Source: Magicicada septendecula
Taxonomy: Eukaryota; Arthropoda; Insecta; Hemiptera; Cicadidae
Direction: 5' to 3'
NCBI GenBank assembly: GCA_034769895.1
Contig: CM068370.1
Location: 33,989,747 to 34,053,746 of the forward strand
DNA: 64,000 nt
Below the pieces are notes generated by a model, which had not been told where the DNA came from, made no database searches, and worked only from the letters and a program-made list of their open reading frames with translations. Shown here one piece after another: positions 1 through 11,846 of the stretch (positions are counted from its first letter, which is position 1; each line of letters opens with the position of its first letter). The translations under genes and the position numbers were made by a program.

Positions 1-250
1 CACTGGTCTAAGGGATCGAATGCATAATGAACATTTAAGGTCCGAACTGGGTATATCCTCTACCAATGATAAGATAGAGCAAAGAAGGAAAGCAGCAGTG
101 TATGGAGCACGTCTACAGAATGAACCTCCAGAGGCTAGTAAAGCGCGCTGTAGACTACAAACCTGTTGGCAGAAGATCTGTGGGTAGGCCCTGGAAGAGA
201 TGGCTGCAGTGAAGACGGAACAGGCCGTAAGCCTACACCGTGAAGTGACG
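1..250 (+). mobile_element. LINE 3' end fragment
   Basis: Reading forward, short runs in two frames resemble the C-terminal tail of LINE reverse transcriptase proteins: TGLRDRMHNEHLRSELGIS, then after a frame change a GHV/EHVYRM-like stretch, then YKPVGRRSVGRPWKRW. That basic GRRSVGRPxKRW tail followed by a stop is typical of the tail after the RT domain in non-LTR elements. The fragment starts outside the window, is frameshifted, and ends near a CGACGACG run. It is a dead 5'-truncated copy. Confidence 0.75.
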
Positions 251-314
251 ACGACGGCCATAATAATATACTCTGTTCATTCCAAGATCTATAATGTTCA
301 CAGTAAAACTTTTT

Positions 315-688
315 ATACTTTAAATTATTAAATTCCGGGCTGTTAGACTGCGGCCGGTTGCTGTATAATCTCGACATTGTCGGCAACGTTTCGTATACCG
401 CCCTCGACTCGAGGATCTTCTTCAGGCCGCAAAAGATCTTAAGAAACAGTTACGGCAGATCTTGGTCGAACGATACCCGACAACTTTTTCGCGTTGGTTC
501 CTCTTTCCCGAAAAAGTTGTCGGGTATCGTTCGGCCAACATCTGCTGTAACTGTTTCTTTACACTCTCTCGCTTTTTGCCGCCTGAAGAAGATCCTCGAG
601 GACGGGTTACGAAACGTTGCCGACGATGTCGAGATTATACAGCAACCGACCGCAGTCTAACAGCCCGGTATTTAATAATTTAAAGTAT
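315..688. repeat. Foldback (long inverted-repeat) element, copy 1
   Basis: The left arm from 315 and the right arm ending at 688 are near-perfect reverse complements over about 110 bp at the outside. A second pair of complementary blocks lies near the centre (around 468-488 and 510-535, sharing TTGTCGGGTATCGTTCGGCC on one strand). The whole 374-bp unit can fold into one hairpin. The arms contain the word AACAGCCCGG, shared with the elements at 7.0-8.0, 19.3, 26.8 and 58.9 kb. No protein is encoded. It is best seen as a MITE-like or foldback transposable element. The AT-rich outer ends (TTTAAATTATTAAAT) hide any target duplication. Confidence 0.85.
583..618 (+). other. Hammerhead-like core motif, locus 1
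   Basis: CTGAAGA at 583-589, one extra A, a hairpin region, then GAAACGTT at 611-618. ACGT after GAA is self-complementary (stem III candidate) and T618 would be the cleavage-site position. GC after it can pair with GC just before the core. The stem II region is degraded in this copy (only about 4 bp), so this is a weaker example of the motif. The left arm of the same inverted repeat carries the mirror copy on the minus strand. Confidence 0.4.
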
Positions 689-689
689 A

Positions 690-1268
690 TTAACACCGAC
701 TTTAGAAATGTTAAGACAACAATTAGTGAAACTTTTGTATTATGTGTAGATGTGTATAGCTGCAGGTTGACACGTAGGCCTATAAACTTTGTAGGCTACC
801 TTGAGCAGTTTGCGTCATTTCGGACACAAACATTCATTTATCTGTTATCGGTTTGTGTCAGATAATAACGCAAACTTTTCGAGGCAGCCTGAGGAGCCTG
901 CGGCTGTATACATAACGTTGTTTGTTGTCAACTTGGTAGCTCTAGGAAGAACGCACTGTAGGTTCTGTGCCTCATTAAAAGGCACCAGCAATTAATATTT
1001 TTCCTCTTGCCGATTCTTTCCCACAATGGTATTTTCTAATGGTATTTTCTCTTTAAAATTTTACAACTTCTTGCCTCGTCTCTCCATCAAATCATCTGCA
1101 ATCTCCCTTAGCTCCAACGCTCGAAGACTCTAATAACACCTTAGCCTACTGAACGTTCCTGAGTTAGACCCACGGTATAGACAGTACTTGGTGAGATTTT
1201 TTTACTCTTTTCTACGTGGGGTAACCTAGGTATAGGCCTACATGGACCACGCAACAAAACACATTAAA

Positions 1269-1300
<32 letters not shown>

Positions 1301-1495
1301 CGCGCGCGCATATTGTTAGCGAAATAAACTCTAGTAAAAGTTTCGTCGGCTATGTTTAAATAAAAGCGACTTCTTCAAAAAATCCACCACAAGCTTTTAT
1401 AACCTCCATAATTCTCCCACAACCGCTCCCAGAAGAAAATCGCGGCTGCACCCCTGACCCAAAATTAAAATAAACTTTGCTGGAAATAATAATGT
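690..1495. other. Unassigned intergenic stretch
   Basis: No convincing reading frame or element end was recognised. It contains two TAGGCCTA octamers (775, 1233) and the TG/CG tract listed separately. Confidence 0.5.
1271..1309. repeat. (TG)n(CG)n microsatellite
   Basis: About 11 TG units run directly into about 8 CG units. It is perfectly alternating purine-pyrimidine, the sequence type that most readily forms Z-DNA. Nothing else is encoded here. Confidence 0.95.
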
Positions 1496-1866
1496 GAATT
1501 TGACTTTAACGAAAGGCCAGGCCAGTGAGATTTGTTCAAGCGGCTGAAATGAGATTTCTCAGGCACGTGGCAGGGTATACTCTCCAAGATCATAGAAGAA
1601 ACACAGATATATACGGCAGGACCTGAATATTATGAGTATACTCGACAAGATTGCCCAGTATCGGCTGAATTGGTTTGAACATCTTTGCTGAATGGATGAC
1701 TGCCGCCGCGTCCCCAAACAACTATGGAACTGTAAGCCGACGGGACGGAGAGGTGTGGGACGACCGAGGAAGCGCTGGAGTGACCAGCTCTAGACTATTT
1801 GACTGTTTAAGAAAGGAACAAACCATCCTTGGTTTAATCCTTGAAGATGATGATGATGATCATCAT
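1496..1866 (+). mobile_element. LINE 3' fragment, family A (GAT tail)
   Basis: This is the same family as the antisense insertion at 16130-16547. The two share the DNA coding QAAEMRFLRHVAGYT and the GRRGVGRPRKRWSDQL tail, then a 3' UTR ending in (GAT)n. This copy is frameshifted around 1530-1680 and is only the last ~370 bp of the element. The C-terminal tail lies downstream of the RT domain in non-LTR retrotransposons. The GATGATGATGATG end is the original 3' tail. Confidence 0.85.
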
Positions 1867-4450
1867 CGACACCATGTTGTCTGGTCAGCATGAATTGCCA
1901 ACAGAAAGGCAACAAATGAAAAAAAACAAGCAAGTTTAAACAATTTTATTTTTAAGAAACCAAAAGAAGTGCAAGAACCGCAGCGCGACCGTCGTTTTTA
2001 AATTAATTTTTTTCTTTTAAATTTTATTGTAATGTCCTATAAATTTATTGACTTTAAAATTATGTCCTTTTAGTTTTCCTGTTTTTTTTTTTGTCATTTT
2101 GCATAGTGTGTTAGTAATTTTGTATTTTAGTGGTTAGGTTTTCGTTTAGTGAATTTAGGTTAAGGCTTTCGATTGTTGTAAATTTTGCATTCGTTTTTTT
2201 GTTAAATTTGTTTGTATTAATATTGTAGCATCACGAGATAATACAAAAAAGGAAACTCAATTTAATCATCAAAATTTATAGTAAAACTAATCAAATAGAT
2301 AAATACTATGTAACTGAATGAGGAATTCAATAAAGACTGAGTAATCAAATGAGAACAACCAAAAATAATTATATAAGGAAGAATTATAATAACTAAAACA
2401 ATAAACCATGAATAAAAAATAAGTATTTTACAGATGCATGAATAAATTTAAAAAAGGAATTAGCTTAGTAAACAAACATAGTAAATAACTTTACAAACAG
2501 ACATAATAAAGGACTAGACTGGACTGTGGCTTTGACATATTAATTACCCAATAGATTACGGAAGTGATTTTGTATATTTTATTATAATATTGTAAATAAT
2601 AATGTTGTAGTATGTAAGTAAAAAATGTAGTTAGAGTTAAGCAAAATCATTTGTATAACACAAGCTTAAAAGTCAAGCTAGGTCTTTAACCTAAGACTGG
2701 ATTTGTAATTAGCTCATATACGCGTATAGTGTTATGGTAAAGACAAGGTAATTATTTTCATAATTGTGTTTATTCGAAAAACATACAAGGTGAGATAAGT
2801 GAATAGAAAAGTGATAAATAATAATAATGAAACAGTGCAAATGACACAGTGTAACAATGATAAAAATATAAAGGGTTGTGAACCTAGTATGGCCAAAAGG
2901 TGAGAATGGCATGTATTTTATATAAAGTGGCCATATAACAATAAAATCAACTTCATTAGTGTGAGTGACAATATAAAATTAAGTAAAAAAAAAAACATAA
3001 ACGAGATTATGTAAAAATAATCAGGAAAAGTAAGGTTATATTAAAAATTTATATTTACTGGAGGCGGATAAAACAGCCCTGAGACCGAAAAATACACCAG
3101 ACAAACCAAGGCCTCGTATACGAATCTAAAGCTGGTTTTACAAAGAAGAAAGGTTTTTTTTGTCTAGTGTGGGAGTTCGATGCAAAAAGAACAAACGGAA
3201 TCAGTTGCCAATCCAACCAATATTAAAGAAGAAAATTATAGTAAAAAGACAAGTAAAGTTATAGGAGATATCAGTAAACTAACAAACAATTTATATTCAA
3301 CCAACCTGAAGAAGGAAAACTAAAAGTAATATCCTAAAATGGAGTAGGCCTACTACATCTTGAATTTGGTGAGATCGTTTTAATACTATAGCCATCTTGA
3401 CAACTATCCACGTTTTACACAACACTTCAATACAAACTAAATAACGAACACATTTGTGCGACTACATTTATAAACATAATCTATGATATACAAAGTGAGT
3501 GACACAAATTTATTTTGAACAAACAAAAGTGTAGAACTCATATAATTTTTATTAAACATTCAGCAGTGTGTATACAACTCAAGGAAAATGGCGTCTCTTG
3601 CTTTATTTCAATCTTGTTGAAGGGGGACAGCAGCGCGCCATGTTGAGAATTCATGAACTATGAACTATATAATAGACAATATTTTTTTATTTTTTTCTCT
3701 TGTCAATTGTAACTAATGTTTAATTATTAATTATTTTAATTGTTTTATTAGTTTTATATTTGTATTGTGTAATATTAAGTTTGTAAAATTATCTGAATTG
3801 ATTTCTTTTGTATAATCACAAGAACTCACATCCAAACAATCATACACAAACAACAATTAATTACTACACATTAAAATTTTCTCTTCATGTATGTTATTAA
3901 CGTAAAACTTGTTGTATGAATTTATAATTTTACTGAAGACGATTGTTAATTTGGTTATAACGCTGAGATAAAAATTGTTTCTTGCATCCGAGAGCTAGAT
4001 GGAGCAGGAACCACAAAAAAAGGAAAATTTGTTATTAAATAACAGAAAAAAAAGAAAATTATTAGAATAAGAGAATTAAGGAATAAAAATTGAATGATTC
4101 AGAGCAGCAAAAGAAGTGTGTTCTCATTTATAAATAAATATCATTAAACATACAACTCATAATATTGCTGAGACTAATTGAGCATTTATACTCATTAACA
4201 ACAATCAGGAAACAAATCTAATATATTTAGCGCTTACAACGTGAGGCGTAAGTAAGTAATTTTTATTAGTGATAAAAATATTGAACATAACATAATTGGC
4301 ACCAACAACTTGGAGCTCTACAAAATACAACTGACATTTGACATATAATTATATTTTTGTGACATTACAATATATAACGTTTTACAACAAAGCAAACATT
4401 TAGTACCTAAACAAAAACAAATAAATTGAAATATAAATAAACAAAAGTAA
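1867..4450. other. AT-rich unassigned stretch
   Basis: Very AT-rich, with no recognisable gene. Around 3060-3340 short lysine/asparagine-rich readings could be a remnant of a LINE 5' part, since a LINE reverse transcriptase begins at 4455 in the same direction. This is too weak to call. One TAGGCCTA lies at 3345. Confidence 0.4.
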
Positions 4451-4454
4451 AACC

Positions 4455-5605
4455 ACAAAGACCGGCTTCAGAAAAGGAAGATCCACCATAGACCAAATAT
4501 ATACAGTCAGACAAGTTCTGAATAAAGCGTGGGAACAAGATATAGACGTCTATAATATTTTTGTTGATTTTAGACAAGCCTACGATTCGATAGATAGGGA
4601 TAAACTATCTAATATTTTATACGAATTCGACATACCAGTGAAACTGGTACGGTTGATAAACTTCACAATGGCTAATACAGAAGCTCAAGTACGAATACAA
4701 GAACACATAACAGAAGGATTTGTAATCAATCGAGGATTAAAACAAGGAGACAAGCTGGCCCCGACCTTGTTTAATCTAACTCTAGAACATGTAATCATAA
4801 AACTGTCAGTAGGAAGAAATAACGTACTGAGAAACAAATCGGTCCAATTAGCAGCCTCGCGGACGACATCAACATAATTTGTCGGACAAAAAATGCCGCA
4901 GAGGAAACGTACTTTGAGCTCAAAGAAACTGCTAGCAATATAGGCCTCAAAACCAACATAGAAAAACAAAAATATTAGTGCAGACTAGAAGACAAAAAAA
5001 CTACGGAACAATCGACATTATCGAAAAGGTGGACAACTTTAAATACTTGGGAAATCATATTAGAAAAAAACGGCACAGAAGAAGCCGAAATCCAGAACAG
5101 GATAGTCCAAGCCAATAAAACGTATTTCGCCACATCAAGTATCTTCAGATCCAAAGACATCCACAGAGACACGAAACTAAGGATATGGAAATCAATAGTA
5201 ATACCCATTTTAACCTACGGCTGCGAAACGTGTATCCTGAACTCCAAAGCAGCAAACAGTCTCGATATCTTTCAAAGAAAAATATTACGAAGAATCCTGG
5301 GACCAGTGAATGATGTACACGGCTGGAGAATAAGATATAACTTTGAATTGTATCAATTGTATACAGAACCACCGCTAACACAATACATAAAACTACAGCG
5401 TCTAAGGTGGGCTGGTCATGTAGCCAGGATGGGGGAAGACAGAATACCACGAAAACTATTGAATACCAGAATCCACGGAAAAAGACCGGTGGGAAGACCG
5501 AGGAGAAGATGGGAGGACGCAGTGGATGAGGATGAGAAAGAAATAATGAAAGTGCGTTCCTGGAGGAGGATGGCTACCGGCAGAAGAGAATGAGGGGAAA
5601 AACTG
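4455..5605 (+). mobile_element. Partial non-LTR retrotransposon, RT domain to 3' end
   Basis: Translated with two frame changes, this reads through the palm of a LINE reverse transcriptase to its C-terminus. Landmarks in order are TGFRKGRSTIDQIY, motif A IFVDFRQAYDSID (about 4560), the motif B region GLKQGDKLAPTLFNL (about 4735), a catalytic box changed to LADD (about 4858), FKYLGNHI, LTYGCETC, RRILGP, LRWAGHVARM (about 5410) and GKRPVGRPRRRWED. Frameshifts near 4855 and 4970 and the Y-to-L change in the YADD box mean it is inactive. The endonuclease and N-terminal part are missing, as in a usual 5' truncation. The 3' end abuts the long GA tract. Confidence 0.9.
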
Positions 5606-5639
5606 AAGGAGGCCAGGGCTCAACAAGGGCTGTAGTGCC

Positions 5640-6322
<683 letters not shown>

Positions 6323-6890
6323 CAGTAGAGTCCCGGTAGTTCGAGGTAACCGGGACCAAAACAACCTGGAACTACGCAAAATGCCGGTATTATCTGCCTT
6401 TAGCGGATCTGCAACCCGCGCTGTGCCGCTAAGCCACTACAGAGTTAGCCCTAATGTACTTTGGTTCCTACTGTGTAGCGTCTCTGCGTGATAATGTAAA
6501 GTGTATGCTGGAAATTTATCTAAAAGAAATGTTATGCAAAATCTGTAAACTGGTGTGCTGTGTGTGTGGGTTTTGTTTACTTATTTGCGCGGGCTTTAGA
6601 GACCGTTCGCGAGCGAAAGGAAAAGGAAAGGTCGACGATGAATCGTCATTCCTTTAATTAGGTTATATTCATGAGGATTAAATAAACATTCAAATAGTTT
6701 TTCGGTAACACTGACATTCATTAAATGCACACGCTAAAAGTAAAAATGACATACAGTAAAATTGGACTGTACTGTACTGTATGTAGGCCTATAATTGAAA
6801 ACAAAATACTTTGCACACACCAGTCACAGGGGTACCTCGAAGTATACGGAATTTCGAACTATCGAACCTCGAACTATCGAGAATCTACTG
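6323..6890. mobile_element. pogo/Tigger-like non-autonomous DNA transposon
   Basis: The ends are inverted repeats of about 25 bp: CAGTAGAGTCCCGGTAGTTC at the left and, read from the other strand, CAGTAGATTCTCGATAGTTC at the right, both continuing GAGGT. A TA dinucleotide sits directly outside each end (6321-6322 and 6891-6892), the TA target duplication of Tc1/mariner/pogo elements. The 568-bp interior has no transposase frame. A 67-codon reading at 6454 is not similar to anything I know. The TIR sequence is typical of the Tigger/pogo group. Confidence 0.85.
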
Positions 6891-6974
6891 TACAGTATAT
6901 CCCTCATTTTCTGTGCCAATGTCTGGCTCGCCGGTTGCCGATAGTCCGCAGACACAAAATAAGTCATTTCCAGC

Positions 6975-7205
6975 AACTCTCGGGAAGCCGACGTTTCGGC
7001 TCTACTGTTGGAGGCCATCTTCAGTGTAACGACTCGAGTAACCGGTACGTTCTTCACCAGTTTTCCACAGTATTGTGGCAAAAGTTCTCCGCAGCACTGT
7101 TCTTCTTTTGCCACAGTACTGTGGAAAACTGGTGAAGAACGTACCGGTCATTCGAGTCGTTACAATGAACATGGCCTCCAACGGTGGGGTCGAAACGTCT
7201 GACCA
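6975..7205. repeat. Foldback core joined to the tandem array
   Basis: A long inverted repeat centred near 7095. The left arm contains the reverse complement of GGTGAAGAACGTACCGG and of the ACTGAAGATGGCCTCCAAC block. The right arm has the same blocks forward, with the right-arm core mutated to ATGAACA. The middle TTTTGCCACAGTA words also pair. It is the same superfamily as the elements at 0.3, 19.3, 26.8, 52.6 and 58.9 kb. The right arm leads directly into the array that follows. Confidence 0.8.
6990..7024 (-). other. Hammerhead-like core motif, locus 2 left arm
   Basis: On the minus strand CTGAAGA (7024 to 7018), T, a GGCCTC/GAGCC hairpin, then GAAACGTC. Stem II can pair. The flanks do not give a good stem I. 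ACGT is the self-complementary word after GAA. Confidence 0.4.
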
Positions 7206-8000
7206 CACCCTAACAGCCCGGCCTCTCTACCTCATCACTGGAGTGAATTGGCGGACGCCGTACCAATTGTTTCCGACACTGAATATGGCCTCCGATGGTG
7301 GAACGTCTGACCACACCCTAACAGCCCGGCCTCTCTACCTCATCACTGGAGTGAATTGGCGGACACCGTGCCAATTGTTTCCGACACTGAATATGGCCTC
7401 CGATGGTGGGACGTCTGACCACACCCTAACAGCCCGGCCTCTCTACCTCATCACTGGAGTGAATTGGCGGACACCGTGCCAATTGTTTCCGACACTGAAG
7501 ATGGCCTCCGATGGGGGGGGGGCAGAAACGTCTGACCACACCCTAACAGCCCGGCCTCTCTACCTCATCACTGGAGTGAATTGGCGGACGCCGTACCAAT
7601 TGTTTCCGACACTGAATATGGCCTCCGATGGTGGAACGTCTGACCACACCCTAACAGCCCGGCCTCTCTACCTCATCACTGGAGTGAATTGGCGGACACC
7701 GTGCCAATTGTTTCCGACACTGAATATGGCCTCCGATGGTGGGACGTCTGACCACACCCTAACAGCCCGGCCTCTCTACCTCATCACTGGAGTGAATTGG
7801 CGGACACCGTGCCAATTGTTTCCGACACTGAATATGGCCTCCGATGGGGGGGGGGCAGAAACGTCTGACCACACCCTAACAGCCCGGCCTCTCTACCTCA
7901 TCACTGGAGTGAATTGGCGGACACCGTGCCAATTGTTTCCGACACTGAATATGGCCTCCGATGGGGGGGTGCTGAAACGTCTGACCACACCCTAACAGCC
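7195..8000 (+). repeat. Eight-copy tandem array of a foldback arm (~108 bp unit)
   Basis: The unit starts ACGTCTGACCACACCCTAAC and runs through the AACAGCCCGG word, a CTCATCACTGGAGTGAATTG spacer and the CACTGAATATGGCCTCCGATG block. CTAACAGCCCGG occurs eight times. Units 1-3 and 4-6 share the same order of variants (CGCCGTACC then CACCGTGCC twice), showing that a three-unit block was duplicated. The G tract after CCGATG varies in length, from GGTGG to a run of nine or ten G. A long open frame crosses the array only because the unit is a multiple of three. It is not a gene. Confidence 0.9.
7495..7532 (+). other. Hammerhead-like core motif, locus 2 array copy
   Basis: This array unit keeps CTGAAGA at 7495-7501, T, GGCCTCC plus a G run, and GAAACGTC at 7525-7532. 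Most other units have CTGAATA and have lost the GAAA, so the motif is decaying inside the array. Confidence 0.4.
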
Positions 8001-8009
8001 CGGCCAAGA

Positions 8010-9055
8010 ATGCTTCCAACTATGCTGACGCCGGCCGAGAAAGCCTCGGGAACTCTACAATAAATGAGCAGTTTGGCAAGGTTGGGGTATCGTTATTTGC
8101 CTAGTTTAGCCATTGGCTGTATTCATTCGTACTTATTCTCTCACCGTTTATGGTGTTGCCTCTTTTCCAATAATACCATAATCATAATATACTGTGTAAA
8201 AGAATATATCACCTACTGTTTTTGAGATTTATATTGACGATCTGGTAAGGAAATGGAAATATCTAGTGAACCCTGCTATTAAGTTATCACAATACAGATA
8301 TTTGAATGTGCTGTTTATAATTAACCTGGCGCAATTTGAATAGTTTTTGTAGATGATTTTAGAAAATGTATTGTATTTTTCAGGAAGAATTTCTATGAAC
8401 GCAAACAACAACCTTGAAAATAAAAGTAGATAAAAAATTAAGCAAATAAATCGAAAAAAAAAACAATTTTCTGTGATTTTTTTACTTTAAACAGACGGCG
8501 TTTAGAGTAATGGTTTTCAAGCACCTTAAAACTCGTATTTTTATCAGTTTGAAACAAGCTGTAAACTGGCCTTATTACAGTATAACGATTACGACCCAAC
8601 GTTTGTCGCGTTTCACTAAAAACGGAGTATTGCTGGACTGCCTACAAGTCGGTCCGACACAACTGAGGCATGACCGGCAGTTAATGGAGCCAATTGAAGA
8701 CTGGACACCGTAGGCGTCGTCCGACGCCACATTATGTGAGACGTGTCGCCTCAGTAAAACATCCGCTCCGTTCGTATGCATACGACGACACCGCTTTCTA
8801 AACGCAGCGTGTTTCCGGACCGAGCATTAACGCGTTTGTAGAAAGTGAAATGTTTACAACGTGCACGTCTGCAGTTGTCAAACTCCATCTACTAATGGAC
8901 GTACTCTGTATCTGTGTCTACGACTGTGTATGAATGTCATTCTTTTGTCGGAAATTCCTGCCTGGCAATGTTATATTTTGGCTCGACTTTCTCCGTGACC
9001 GAATAATCAGTGTTCATTCATTCATATACTTTGAATTACTATCTTCTCCTTAAAC
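8010..9055. other. Unassigned stretch
   Basis: Nothing recognised. The 8600-8870 part is less AT-rich than its surroundings and may be a TE fragment or single-copy DNA. Confidence 0.4.
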
Positions 9056-9059
9056 AAAA

Positions 9060-9655
9060 ACAATGGTGATAGCGAAGAAGAAAGAGAATGTAAAACTTGA
9101 TATTAAATTGGGCAGTACAATTTTAGAACAGGTTGAAAATTTTTGCTACATGGGTTGCAGCACCATCACCTGTGAAAATAGATATGGGGCAGAGATTAAG
9201 AGAAGAATATCTCTAGCAAAGCAGGTGTTTCAGAACGAAAAGAATTTACTTATAAATAATCACACTTGTGTATGGAGGTAAAGTAAAGGCTCTCCGTAAA
9301 ATAGAAAGGAGGAAGCTGGAAGCAATGTAAATGTGGGTCTGGAGGAGAACGACGAGGACGAGTTCGATGGATAAGAAAAGTAATGAGCAGAAGTGAACGA
9401 AAATAGATTGAAAATGACTGAATTTATAAATGATTGGAAGAAGAAGGGCAAAAATGATCGGGCATGTGTTACGACACAATCATTTCTCAAGTAGGAAAGG
9501 TGATGTGGGAAAATCCGAGTGGAGCAGCGATCAAGAGCAGCGTTCTTCTAAGACATGGGAAGAGAGATGAACTTCCAATCGTACTGCGATTTAAAGAGGA
9601 TAATGATGGAGAGAGAGACGTGGCTAACTCGACAAGGCGCGGCCTTTAGATGATG
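9060..9655 (+). mobile_element. LINE fragment, late RT domain to GAT tail
   Basis: It reads KLGSTILEQVENFCYMGCST at about 9100, matching the VxxFxYLGS region after the catalytic box of LINE reverse transcriptases. Next comes EIKRRISLAKQVF, then after frame changes MWVWRRTTRTS and MIGHVLRHNHF. It ends in a short GATGATGATGAT run. Several stops and frameshifts make it dead. Confidence 0.8.
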
Positions 9656-9659
9656 ATGA

Positions 9660-10760
9660 TCTTCTTCTGATTGCGCTAAAACCTTTTAAAGGTGTGGAAT
9701 TCTCCGACTGCAGGTCGCCACATTCGAAAGCGCTTAGATTATATTCAACTTAGATAAATTTAGCTAGGACTTCATGTGCTGTTTCTAGTAGTTTGTCGTT
9801 TCATTTCAGACTACGGTAAATGTTCTTGTGATATACTCGGTACAGCCGTTTACAGTGTTTCAAATTTTTTCATCACTTTACAATTTGCACCTGATTGATA
9901 GTGACTGATCATTTACTGGAACAAATTTGGCCGTAGATTAATTTATGTCCTAACCGTGATGTCTACTGCACACGTCCAATCTTGTCATTTGTTCTTCTTC
10001 ATCTGCTTAGGTTTAACTGTAACTGAGTAACTATTATGTTTTAAAATGTAAGTAATAAATCATAGAATGTTGCAACCCAGATGTTACATTGTGCAAGTGG
10101 CAGTACGTTATGAGTCCGTTACTGTAGGGTGGCTAGACCGTCCTTGGTCTTAGAGATCTGTTACACTGTCAACCCACAGGCGTGAGATGGAAGCTGAAAG
10201 TGGAGGAAAAAAATACTGGACAGTCGGCAATGACGTCAGCGCGCAAAGGAGAGCGTACACTCTCTCACCCAAGTCACTCTTATAGTGTTGGAACATTTAA
10301 TTTCCTGCACTGAATTTATGGTTACATTTGTGTCGCTTCGTTCAAACCATTTGTACATTTGTGTGTTTATATTTTCATACCGGTGGGTCAAGTCTCACCG
10401 CTGTGGAAAATAAATTATACACTTTCTGTTTCCTACCTGCCAACCTAGAAATAAAGTTTAAACAACGTAATACTACTTAATTTGAACAATTTATTTATTT
10501 ATTAAATTGGAAACAGAGTAGTTATTTTAACGAATTAATGTAGCAATACTTTCACAATATCCGTACCCACACTACATTTTCGATTTTGTACCCACACTAC
10601 AATATGCGATTGTATCGATATACCACGATGTGAAGAAGAAGAAGAAGAAATATACTAATTGTATGTATTATTCTATTTCTTCATGTAAAGCAAAAATACG
10701 TGTTGTTTTCATTTGTGAGGTTTGGTAATAATAGTTTTTGGTTTTTAGCTTCTTTTGGCT
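9660..10760. other. Unassigned stretch
   Basis: No gene recognised. A short piece at about 10590-10650 (GCGATTGTATCGATATACCACGATG region, then GAA repeats) recurs in inverse form near 36600. A TGACGTCA palindrome occurs at about 10228. Confidence 0.4.
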
Positions 10761-10764
10761 TACT

Positions 10765-10920
10765 GCGATTGACTGGCAGAGGATGCACGAGGACTGGAAA
10801 TAAGGAATTGGAAGAGAACAGTGGTGGATAGAGATCAATGGGAGCAGAATTGAAGGAGGCCACCGGGGCCAGACTTTGGGCTGTAGTCTCATAATAGTGG
10901 TATAAGCCAAGTCAGCCAAT
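10765..10920 (+). mobile_element. LINE 3' coding end remnant
   Basis: It reads EDARGLEIRNWKRTVVDRDQ and on to a GL-stop, which resembles the extreme C-terminus of LINE proteins (WKRxVxDRDxWRxxxxEAxxxxGL). The following ~240 bp recurs at 11400-11640, so the 3' flank belongs to a repeated unit. Confidence 0.65.
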
Positions 10921-11107
10921 CAAAAGTGTGTTGTTATTGTGTTCGTTGAAACCCCTAAGCGCAGAAGTGAAGTCCTTGAGATCAGAAGAAGTGTACAGAC
11001 ATTGGGAGCGAAAAAGTAAAAATAGAAAAATCAGTAAGAAAGGTCACACAGAACGTGTGGAAGAAAGAAGAATATCTAAACAGAATTCAGTTCCAAAATA
11101 AGCCTAG
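10861..11107 (+). repeat. Dispersed repeat B, copy 1
   Basis: It starts CACCGGGGCCAGACTTTGGG and continues through AGAAGTGTACAGACA and ACAGAACGTGTGGAAGAAAG. A diverged second copy lies in the same direction at 11400-11640, so the pair flanks repeat C at 11108-11395. Both may be parts of one larger LINE-related 3' region. Confidence 0.75.
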
Positions 11108-11395
11108 TTTAGGGAAAAGATGTGTAAAACGACCATGAAAACCCTGGAGTGATCGGACAGGAAATGATGACGGGACAGGTCAAAAGTGGTTTAATCATTG
11201 AAATTGGTGATAACGAAGATGATGAGCAGCGGAAAAGGTGCAGTTTTGTTAACGAAAACTGTAAAAAGGACAAACCTGTGTTATCTAGCTATAAAAAAAA
11301 CGAAACATTAGCTTCAAAACTCTTCTTCTTATTTCTCCACGCGATGTTTATTTTACGCGATGGTTTATTAATTTTCTTGAATAGCCAATTTCAAG
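11108..11395 (+). repeat. Dispersed repeat C, copy 1
   Basis: About 285 bp, shared with 16560-16838 in the same orientation, including GTGATCGGACAGGAAA, GGTGATAACGAAGATGATGA, AAACTGTAAAAAGGA and TTTTCTTGAATAGCCA. No coding potential. The GATGATGA block looks like a LINE 3' tail, so the 5' half is probably a LINE 3' end. Confidence 0.8.
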
Positions 11396-11399
11396 AAGG

Positions 11400-11642
11400 A
11401 CACCGGGGCCAGACTTTGGGTTGTAGCCGCATAAATAGTGATATAAAACAAGTCTAGCTATAAAAATTGGGTTATTAACTTTACTCTCAAGCGCAGAAGT
11501 TAAGTTCTTGAGATCAAAAGAAGTGTACAGACACTGGCAGCCAGATACAGGGAAATCAACAAGGAAGGTCATACAGAACGTGTGGAAGAAAGAATAATAA
11601 TCTAAACAGAATTTAGTTCAAAATAAACGTAGTCTAGGTATG
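11400..11642 (+). repeat. Dispersed repeat B, copy 2
   Basis: A diverged direct copy of 10861-11107: CACCGGGGCCAGACTTTGGG, GCGCAGAAGTTAAGTTCTTG, and AACGTGTGGAAGAAAG. It ends immediately before the antisense LINE. Confidence 0.75.
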
Positions 11643-11846
11643 ATGACCAGGGGTTGTGCGAGGCGATGGCCATGCCCGTCTACCGCTGTTTTCCCGCTTC
11701 TTATATAAATAAATCGGTTCATAACGTTATCCTACGTCTTCCGATCCCTAGTCTCCATTGGTCTCGATCTAACCAAGATTCTTCTTCCAATTCCCGGTTG
11801 ATGCCTTCTCTCCAACTCAAAATAGGTCTTCCTCTTCGCTTACGAC

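Noticed and set aside
7075..7995. 306-codon open frame over the 108-bp array
   Set aside because: The unit length is a multiple of three and the sequence is a transposon arm. No protein family matches.
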